Source: Acidobacteria bacterium UBA7540 (GTDB lineage Bacteria > Acidobacteriota > Terriglobia > UBA7540). From it: 64,000 nucleotides of DNA. Position numbers and translations under genes: made by a program. The stretch covers positions 1 to 64,000 of the forward strand of contig DLMI01000141.1 of the NCBI GenBank assembly GCA_002478145.1, written 5' to 3'. Positions 58,556 through 64,000 of the stretch are shown one piece after another. The notes under the pieces were generated by a model. It was not told the DNA's origin. It saw only the letters and a list, made by a program, of their open reading frames with translations, and ran no database searches. The number at the start of each line of letters is the position of its first letter. The first letter of the stretch is position 1.

Positions 58556-59485
58556 CTAATGCTTATGAGGGGATTTCTCCAGCTCGATGAGCGTGGCCGT
58601 CACTACGCGGCCCACTATGGTCAGGCTCTGAGGACTGCAATGATCGAGCGTGTCCCGGGCCGAATGCCAGTAGCTGTTATTGGGTCCGTAATCAAAATCG
58701 ATCAAATCCACTGCCGAGACGCCCGCATTAATGAATGGCATGTGGTCATCGTCGATAGCATTCTGGCTGTTCACAAAATACCTGCCGTAGCCCAGGCGCT
58801 GGGCAACGTTGAAGACCAAGTCACTCAACCAGGGCGTGGAGCTGCTTTCGCGGGGTATGCGGAGCTGCGCATCACCAATCATGTCAACCAGGATAAGAGC
58901 CTGAATGCGGCTGAGTTCACCGCTCGCGGAAAGCTTCTCGACCAGGTGCCGGCTTCCGTAAAGGCTGTCTGTAGCGGACCAATGCCGCACGGCTTCTTCC
59001 CCGTCAAAGAAGACCAGCCAGTAATCCAGCGCATTGCGTCTTGTCCCCAGGACTCGAGCAAGTTCAACCAGGAGAGCAGCGCTGGAGCCGCCGTCATTGG
59101 CGCCCAGGAAACGGAATTCGTCGAAACGTTTTGTATCGTAATGACCGGCCACGATCACCGTCTCGCGACCCGAACCGCGAAACTTGGCGATCAGGTTGTT
59201 CATGGGGATCGGCCCGATGGGGGTATTCGCCACAAAAGGATCTTCTTCCACCTGTGCCCCCGTGCCTCGAAGTTCTTGAATTAACCATTGGCGGGTTTGG
59301 GTCAAAGCCGGGGAGCCCGAAGGTCGGGGGCCGAAACCCACAAGGTGCTTGAGATCCTCAAAGGCACGCGCCCCACTGAAGCTCGGTGGCTCGGCTCCAG
59401 GCGAGAGTGAAGCAAGCGCGAGGCACACCCACCCTACCATCAAGGCCAGGGGACGCCGCCGCTTCGCACGTTTACGTCTGAGCAC
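58556..59485 (-). CDS. M28-family peptidase / glutaminyl-peptide cyclotransferase-like protein
   Basis: A 309-residue exported protein starting at a GTG (LRRKRAKRRRPLALMVGWV) with a positively charged signal peptide. Catalytic/zinc features of M28 are present: VIVAGHYDTK (His-x-Asp), LGANDGGSSAALL (bridging Asp), VFFDGEEA (Glu), VDMIGDAQL (Asp) and a late IDDDHMPF with the final His. The YGSRHL and GDAQL blocks resemble bacterial glutaminyl cyclotransferases, which form N-terminal pyroglutamate. Peptidase and cyclase activities cannot be told apart here. The start overlaps the tatC end by 14 bp, suggesting coupling; Sec export is more likely than Tat. Confidence 0.85.
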   Translation of the reverse strand: MLRRKRAKRRRPLALMVGWVCLALASLSPGAEPPSFSGARAFEDLKHLVGFGPRPSGSPALTQTRQWLIQELRGTGAQVEEDPFVANTPIGPIPMNNLIAKFRGSGRETVIVAGHYDTKRFDEFRFLGANDGGSSAALLVELARVLGTRRNALDYWLVFFDGEEAVRHWSATDSLYGSRHLVEKLSASGELSRIQALILVDMIGDAQLRIPRESSSTPWLSDLVFNVAQRLGYGRYFVNSQNAIDDDHMPFINAGVSAVDLIDFDYGPNNSYWHSARDTLDHCSPQSLTIVGRVVTATLIELEKSPHKH

Positions 59486-60290
59486 GCTTTTGCTTCCACT
59501 TCTTGCGCAGATAGACAAGCCAGGAGAGCCCGATGCTGAGGATGTAGAGCCCCACCATGGGAATCCAGAGCATGAACAGGGTGGCCAAGTCCGGGGTAGG
59601 AGCAATGACCGCGGCAGCTACCGCCGTCACCAGCACCGCGTATCGCATTTGCCGAAGCAGGAATTTGGGCGTCACGATCCCGAACAGAGACAGGACCAGA
59701 ATAATAACCGGTAGCTCAAAGACCAGTCCCACGCCGACGATGATGGTCATCGCAATACTGAAATACTCGTTGATAGTCACCATCGGTTGGAATCTGTGGC
59801 CGAACTCCAGCAAGAATCGCAAAGCCGGGGGGAAAGCCAGCTTGTAAGCAAAGAGCCCGCCCGAAATAAACAGGCCACTCGTCAGGAGCACAAACGGCCA
59901 TATGTAGCGCTTTTCATGGCGGTAAAGCCCCGGGGAAATGAAAAGCCAAAGCTGGTAGAGAATGTAAGGCGACGCCATAAAAATCCCAGCCATGGCGGCA
60001 AGCTTGATGTAGAGATTAAATGGGTCAATGGGATTCGTAAAAACCAACTTGTCCGACATGTGAAGGGCACGAAGGGTGTCAGTGAGGGGTTTGGCCAGGT
60101 AACCATAAATGTTATCAGCAAAGTAAAAGGAAATGCCGAATCCGATAATAATCGAAAGGACGGACCGGAGCAGCCGCTGGCGAAGCTCCTCGAGATGCTC
60201 GAGGAACGACATTTGCTTGCCAGTCAGTTCTTCATCCTCAGGATCATTGCCCGGGTTCTTTGGGGGTGGGTTCTGGATCGTTGTGGCCAT
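59472..60290 (-). CDS. tatC: Sec-independent protein translocase TatC
   Basis: The twin-arginine signal receptor in the inner membrane. The 272-residue protein has six hydrophobic segments. SFLEHLEELRQRLLRS is the conserved N-terminal cytoplasmic motif containing the signal-binding glutamates. FTNPIDPFNLYIKLAAMAG and SPGLYRHEKRY follow, and the C-terminal tail is basic. It overlaps the tatA gene by about 47 bp and is followed by an M28 peptidase. Substrates in this window include the SelA-like enzyme at 48.9-50.1 kb. Confidence 0.95.
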   Translation of the reverse strand: MATTIQNPPPKNPGNDPEDEELTGKQMSFLEHLEELRQRLLRSVLSIIIGFGISFYFADNIYGYLAKPLTDTLRALHMSDKLVFTNPIDPFNLYIKLAAMAGIFMASPYILYQLWLFISPGLYRHEKRYIWPFVLLTSGLFISGGLFAYKLAFPPALRFLLEFGHRFQPMVTINEYFSIAMTIIVGVGLVFELPVIILVLSLFGIVTPKFLLRQMRYAVLVTAVAAAVIAPTPDLATLFMLWIPMVGLYILSIGLSWLVYLRKKWKQKRAQT

Positions 60291-60507
60291 ACGTGGGGCT
60301 TGAGTCGGGCGGGCCCTCAGGGTAGCGGTCCAAGTTCTTGATTTCCTCTTCCAGAGAACTCTTCAATTCGTTGGACGCGCGGCGCAATTCGCCCAGACCC
60401 TTGCCAAGTGTCCGCGCGATCTCCGGGAGTTTCTTGGGCCCAAACAGTAGGAAAGCAATAAAGAGTATGAACCCGATTTCGCCAAACCCGCCACTGAACA
60501 AGGTCAA
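60244..60507 (-). CDS. tatA: TatA/TatB-family translocase component
   Basis: An 87-residue Tat protein with one N-terminal membrane helix (EIGFILFIAFLLF), the FGPKKLPE hinge and an amphipathic helix, followed by an acidic Pro-rich tail. TatA and TatB are hard to separate; this looks like the bifunctional TatA of simple Tat systems, since no second copy is seen. The promoter at 60520-60548 places the transcription start near 60513, so the TTG at 60507 is the first usable start; a TTG at 60519 would lie upstream of it. It precedes tatC, overlapping it by about 47 bp. Confidence 0.88.
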   Translation of the reverse strand: MTLFSGGFGEIGFILFIAFLLFGPKKLPEIARTLGKGLGELRRASNELKSSLEEEIKNLDRYPEGPPDSSPTYGHNDPEPTPKEPGQ

Positions 60508-60519
60508 CCTCTCCCACAA

Positions 60520-60548
60520 ATCATAGGTGACACGAGCGGCGTTGTCAA
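60520..60548 (-). promoter_or_regulatory. Sigma70-type promoter of the tat operon
   Basis: TTGACA (60548-60543) and TATGAT (60525-60520) on the minus strand with exactly 17 bp between them. The predicted start near 60513 is about 6 nt before the likely TTG start of tatA. Confidence 0.65.
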
Positions 60549-60783
60549 GATAAACCGCAGGGCCAAGACACAGAAGTCAGGATTCAGGGCCGGGAGTCAG
60601 AAGACAGTCAATATCGAAGCCCCTTGGGTCCCCTCGGCCCGGGGGAGGAGCCCTAATATTATGGAGAACCTGTGGGCAAGTCCAAGCATCCAATGATATG
60701 TGGGAAAAGGGCAGGGACCCAGGCTGCGCTTTAAGCCGGAGAATCCCTATGTTATACTCAAGCATGCAGGCTGAGGAGCTGCA

Positions 60784-62406
60784 TTGAACATGAAACAGGC
60801 GCCACGGTGGTTGTGGTTCATTCTTTCCACGGTTCTGCTTTGCACACTGCTGGGAGGGCTGTACGGCCGGCAAGTCGAAGCCACGACGGGCGCGGACGAC
60901 TCGGATGTAAAGAGCAGTCTCACCGAGCTTACCCGTGTCTACAACTTGGTTGAGCAGAACTACGCAGATGTGGTGGACCCGGACAAGGCCATCTACGGCC
61001 CCAGCGAAACCAATGTCGGCGCCATCCCCGGCGCTCTCCGAAGCCTGGACCCTCACTCTAATTTCTACGATCCGCTCGCCTTTTCGCGGCTCCGCGAAGA
61101 CCAGGAGGGCAAGTACTACGGCGTCGGAATGCAAATCGGGCAGCGCCCTGGGAAGTTGGGCAAGCTCGTCGTTGTCGTAGTAAGTCCGATCCCCGGCTCG
61201 CCTGCGTTTCGGGCCGGTCTGCGGCCCGGCGATGTCATCGCCAAGGTCAACGGGCAGTCAACTGAAGGAATGAATACCATCCAGGTTGCGGAGAAGTTGA
61301 AGGGGCCCAAAGGAACCCAGGTACACATCACCGTCACGCGCGAAGGGTACGATCAACCTCTCGAATTTGACATCACGCGCGACGAGATTTCGCAGCTCAG
61401 CGTGGATGACGTGTTTATGCTCAAGCCTGGGATTGCTTACATCCACATCAACAGGTTCAACGAGAACACGAATGACGAACTCTCCGAGGCGCTGAAAAAT
61501 CTGCTGGAGAAGAACCTGCAGGGACTGGTTCTCGACCTTCGTGGAAACCCCGGCGGCCTGCTTCAGGAAGCGGTTGAAGTATCCGACCATTTCCTCGAAA
61601 AGAGCCAGTTGATCGTCTATCACTACGGTCGCCACTCGCAGGAAAAACGCTACTACACGACAAAGGGAGACAGCGGCAAAGAGTATCCCATCGTGGTGCT
61701 CATCAACCGCATGACAGCGAGTGCGGCGGAGATCGTCACGGGAGCTTTACAGGATCACGATCGCGCCCTGGTGATGGGCCAGCCCAGCTTCGGCAAGGGC
61801 CTTGTTCAAACTGTCTTCCCGCTCAGCGAGCACACGGGCTTGGCGCTGACCACCGCCCGCTACTACACCCCGAGCGGCAGGCTGATTCAGCGCGACTATG
61901 ACAACGTTTCTCTTTACGATTATTACTATCATCCGGAGGATTCCCCCACGCCGCACACGGATGTGCGCCTCACCGACGGCGGTCGTGAGGTTTATGGCGG
62001 TGGTGGCATCACGCCTGATATCAAGTACGAAGACCCCAAGCTCACTCCCACTCAGGAAGCGCTCTTGCAGCATGGCGCTTTCTCCGAGTTCGGCCTGCAT
62101 TACCTTGGAATTCACAAGACCATTCCGAGCGACTTTCAAGTAACGGACGCTGTTCTTCAGGAATTCCGGCAGTTTCTTGCCGAGCAGAAAATCCCGATAT
62201 CCGATCAAGGCCTGAAAGACAATTCGGATTTCATCCGGACGCGTATCCGCCTCCAGTTGGTTGGCTCCATTTTCGGCGAAACAGTAGCCAGCCGGATCGA
62301 CATTGAAAACGATCCGTTGGTGCAGAAAGCTCTCGACAGCATGCCACAGGCCAGCGAACTGCTTGCCAAAGCCAAGCGCTACATCGCCAGCAAGACTCAA
62401 AGGTAA
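60784..62406 (+). CDS. S41-family C-terminal processing peptidase (Prc/CtpA)
   Basis: A 540-residue periplasmic or membrane-anchored serine protease that cleaves protein C-termini. An N-terminal signal anchor (WLWFILSTVLLCTLLGGLYG) is followed by a PDZ domain (about 115-210, with VSPIPGSPAFRAGLRPGD) and the S41 domain. The catalytic Ser313 (MTASAAEIV) and Lys338 (FGKGLVQ) are present. The start may be TTG 60784 (GAGGAG 5 bp away) or ATG 60790. C-terminal 130 residues are helical and typical of the group. It is a lone gene between divergent tat and zinc-ribbon genes. Specific substrates are unknown. Confidence 0.92.
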   Translation: MNMKQAPRWLWFILSTVLLCTLLGGLYGRQVEATTGADDSDVKSSLTELTRVYNLVEQNYADVVDPDKAIYGPSETNVGAIPGALRSLDPHSNFYDPLAFSRLREDQEGKYYGVGMQIGQRPGKLGKLVVVVVSPIPGSPAFRAGLRPGDVIAKVNGQSTEGMNTIQVAEKLKGPKGTQVHITVTREGYDQPLEFDITRDEISQLSVDDVFMLKPGIAYIHINRFNENTNDELSEALKNLLEKNLQGLVLDLRGNPGGLLQEAVEVSDHFLEKSQLIVYHYGRHSQEKRYYTTKGDSGKEYPIVVLINRMTASAAEIVTGALQDHDRALVMGQPSFGKGLVQTVFPLSEHTGLALTTARYYTPSGRLIQRDYDNVSLYDYYYHPEDSPTPHTDVRLTDGGREVYGGGGITPDIKYEDPKLTPTQEALLQHGAFSEFGLHYLGIHKTIPSDFQVTDAVLQEFRQFLAEQKIPISDQGLKDNSDFIRTRIRLQLVGSIFGETVASRIDIENDPLVQKALDSMPQASELLAKAKRYIASKTQR

Positions 62407-62420
62407 GACGTTGGCCGTAC

Positions 62421-62461
62421 CGTAGGGCCGCCTCTCCCGCAAGGCGGGACCCGGCCCTACG
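62421..62461. repeat. Palindromic repeat, GTAGGGCC family (copy 2)
   Basis: CGTAGGGCCG and CGGCCCTACG arms enclose a CTCCCGC-AAG-GCGGGA hairpin. It lies just after the S41 gene and may act as its terminator. Confidence 0.65.
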
Positions 62462-62531
62462 TCGCGGTTTCCGGGGTCTCCCCCCCCCAGCGGCAGCCCA
62501 TCCCCCCACGCTACGAGCGCAAATCCTTTTC

Positions 62532-62840
62532 TCAGTCTCGGCGAAGTCGCGAGAAGACGTACTTCAGAAGCGAAAGGCCGCCCGTCAAAGGGATCAAAAG
62601 GATCTGCTTGGCAAGCGAGGCCTTCTCCTTGCTGTGCCTGCGCTTCTCCTGCGCTCCTTCTCTTGCCTGGAAGACTAACATCGCTGCGTATTTCGCGAAG
62701 TCCACGCCACATTGGTCGCATTTCCCGCCGTGGTCTTGAACGTGCCGGCAGGCGGGACAGGTAAAGCGGAGAGGCGTGTGGCAGCGCGTGCAGAACAGCG
62801 CGCTTTCGGGGTTTTCATGACGGCATTTAGGGCATCGCAT
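62532..62840 (-). CDS. Double zinc-ribbon protein with C-terminal hydrophobic segment
   Basis: A 102-residue protein with four CxxC knuckles (Cys3/6, 17/20, 28/31, 41/44; MRCPKCRHE, LFCTRCHTPL, CPACRH, CDQCGVDF), enough for two zinc sites. A Lys/Arg/Glu-rich linker follows, then a hydrophobic stretch (LLIPLTGGLSLLKYVF) near residue 85-95. Such proteins often attach to membranes or to other proteins. The frame extends far upstream, but the start MRCPKC is the natural one. Function unknown; it lies between the S41 gene and tRNA-Ala. Confidence 0.75.
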   Translation of the reverse strand: MRCPKCRHENPESALFCTRCHTPLRFTCPACRHVQDHGGKCDQCGVDFAKYAAMLVFQAREGAQEKRRHSKEKASLAKQILLIPLTGGLSLLKYVFSRLRRD

Positions 62841-62932
62841 AGGTAACCATAATCGGCCAAGGCTTTCTCTCTGGCAAGCGGGGGTAAGCTGGGCAAAAGG
62901 GGAAATGTTCTCCTGGTAGCAAGAAAATGAAA

Positions 62933-63008
62933 TGGTGGACGCGAAGGGATTCGAACCCTCGGCCTCAGCGTTGCGAACGCCGCGCTCTCCCAACTGAGCT
63001 ACGCGCCC
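62933..63008 (-). tRNA. tRNA-Ala (CGC)
   Basis: The minus strand folds into a full cloverleaf: acceptor GGGCGCG with CGCGTCC (one G-U pair), D-arm GCTCAGTTGGGAGAGC, anticodon stem CGGCG/CGCTG with loop TTCGCAA giving anticodon CGC, and a GGTTCGAATCC T-arm. The CCA end is encoded. It should read the alanine codon GCG. Confidence 0.93.
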
Positions 63009-63083
63009 ACGCCTCTCGCTGCAACCTGCAAATATAGCACGCGGGCAGCACCGTGTACAATTATCCGGGTGGTAGGCAGTGAC

Positions 63084-63296
63084 TCACTTTGCCTTTTTCC
63101 AGCGAATGAAGGCGATCGCCGCCCAAACCAGTTCCACCATGCCGAAGGGCCATGCTCCCTGCAAGAATCCATATACCGAACCCAAGATGCAAGCGGCGGA
63201 AAAGGCCAGGATAAAGGCCCGGTGTCGGCGTTCTAGTGCGTAGCAGACTACCATTGCTGTCACTGAGAACAATCCGAAAAGGCTTAGTTCGCTCAC
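63084..63296 (-). CDS. Small conserved membrane protein
   Basis: A 70-residue protein with a GTG start (GGGGAGAG site 6 bp away). LSLFGLFSVTAMVVCYALE, FILAFSAACILGSVYGFLQ and GMVELVWAAIAFIRWKK form two or three membrane helices. The YGFLQGAWPFGMVE motif matches a small membrane protein family I recognise from many bacteria without an assigned function. It lies downstream of alaS on the same strand and could be co-transcribed. Confidence 0.75.
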   Translation of the reverse strand: MSELSLFGLFSVTAMVVCYALERRHRAFILAFSAACILGSVYGFLQGAWPFGMVELVWAAIAFIRWKKAK

Positions 63297-63497
63297 GCGG
63301 CTCTCTCCCCTTGAGAATCGAGTAGCCCGGCCACTTCCTCAATAGACCAAACATGGCCGCTAATTTCCGCTTCCGTCGCAGGTGTAACCGTCAAAGTCTG
63401 TTGAATCCGCCAGAAGTTATAGTACATGTAGTGCAGAGAAAAGGCCCTTTCCTTTTAGTTCCCAGGGCCTCTGTGTCTCCGTGGTGAGAAGTTTGTT
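63297..63497. other. Spacer between alaS and the small membrane gene
   Basis: About 200 bp with no gene, RNA or strong hairpin recognised. Confidence 0.4.
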
Positions 63498-64000
63498 TCA
63501 TAATTCTTTCACGGCTTCAGACGCCCCTACTACAAGGGTTTGGGCGTAAGCCAGAGCCTCCTCCAAGCGACTTTCTTCCAGGCCCCCGCCCTGGGCAAAG
63601 TCACGCCCTCCACCTCCCTTGCCACCGAACTTCGTAACGGTCTGTTTGAGGATGGTGCCCATCTCTGAAGGTCCGCCCGAGGTCTGCGCGAAGAAGAGAG
63701 TGGTCGGCTTTCCCTTTACCCCGAGCAGGGCCACTGCTAAGGGCAACTTCGCCAAGGCATGCGCCAGCATCTTGGCCTGCGCGGATTCTTCTGCTAGGAA
63801 GACCTGCCGAACTACGCGGCGACCGTCGATTACAGGCGCAGCCTGCCACAATTCTCTGGCTTGATATTCGGCCAGGCGCTCGAGCAGCTTTTCCCTTCCC
63901 CGAATCCCTTCGCGCAGTTCCTGGCTTTGTTTTGCAATCAGTTCTGGCACCGTGTCCAGAGCGGCGGAAAACAGACGCGCTGCTTCGCTTAATACCCTGA
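63498..64000 (-). CDS. alaS: Alanyl-tRNA synthetase, C-terminal part (cut by window edge)
   Basis: The reading frame runs off the right edge without a start, so only the last 167 codons are visible. They encode the end of a linker helix region, a helical KQSQELREGIRGREKLLERL stretch, then the DHHA1 domain with ILKQTVTKFGGKGGGGRDFAQGG, the glycine-rich signature of AlaRS. The stop at 63498 and the EALAYAQTLV end match full-length AlaRS C-termini. The catalytic and editing domains lie outside the window. The tRNA-Ala(CGC) it would charge is encoded 490 bp downstream, a suggestive but probably incidental pairing. Confidence 0.93.
   Translation of the reverse strand, partial: RVLSEAARLFSAALDTVPELIAKQSQELREGIRGREKLLERLAEYQARELWQAAPVIDGRRVVRQVFLAEESAQAKMLAHALAKLPLAVALLGVKGKPTTLFFAQTSGGPSEMGTILKQTVTKFGGKGGGGRDFAQGGGLEESRLEEALAYAQTLVVGASEAVKEL

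Overview
The window reads as a chromosomal segment of an Acidobacteriota (Terriglobia-like) bacterium. This is inferred from gene content and style: moderately high GC, many lone housekeeping genes rather than long operons, a predicted bacillithiol deacetylase (bshB1), menaquinone-type menG, DUF4382/DUF5666 lipoproteins, and abundant palindromic intergenic repeats. No rRNA, CRISPR array, prophage or intact insertion sequence was seen. One tRNA, tRNA-Ala(CGC), lies near the right end.

Layout. 0-9 kb: lpxD, a PilZ protein, an orphan LuxR-type regulator with a non-canonical receiver, a promoter-driven conserved hypothetical, xerD, a CCA-adding-type nucleotidyltransferase, a truncated GvpL/F-like protein and a Ser/Thr kinase. 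8.4-17.4 kb: a PAS histidine kinase/NarL regulator pair, a degenerate-kinase/GGDEF fusion, dnaE and accA. 17.4-27.4 kb: a repeat-rich accessory stretch with a YgiT-type antitoxin relic, a secreted DUF3344-like protein between inverted repeat copies, a cobalamin-type radical SAM enzyme, a CopG/PIN toxin-antitoxin pair with a promoter-operator, two exported proteins and an A-type Fe-S carrier. 27.4-37.9 kb: nadE, a coupled pair of M16 peptidases (one catalytic, one not), a CPBP protease, proB-proA and a RhaT-type transporter. 38-47.5 kb: two STAS proteins, a HAD phosphatase, a frameshifted GIY-YIG gene, ubiD, an SDR, a glutaredoxin-like protein with bshB1, a DedA protein and a class V aminotransferase. 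48.5-52.2 kb: an operon of an exported amidohydrolase, exported RidA, Tat-exported SelA-like PLP enzyme and a small membrane protein. 52.7-64 kb: a coiled-coil exported protein, aroB-menG, nadB, a tatA-tatC-M28 peptidase operon, an S41 protease, a zinc-ribbon protein, tRNA-Ala, a small membrane protein and the 3' part of alaS.

The genes cover lipid A and fatty-acid synthesis, NAD synthesis (nadB, nadE), proline synthesis, quinone metabolism, shikimate synthesis and protein export. Signalling includes c-di-GMP (a GGDEF enzyme and a PilZ receptor). The Tat genes sit in the same window as a Tat-dependent PLP enzyme.

The most interesting candidate system is the exported amidohydrolase/RidA/SelA-like operon, which looks like an extracytoplasmic deacylation plus ammonia-lyase plus imine-hydrolysis module. 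Other notable points are several sigma70-type promoters placed so that the start codon falls at or within a few bases of the predicted transcription start (leaderless mRNAs), a roughly 12-copy inverted-repeat family confined to 24.8-52.7 kb, and several gene relics found only by reading outside the intact reading frames.
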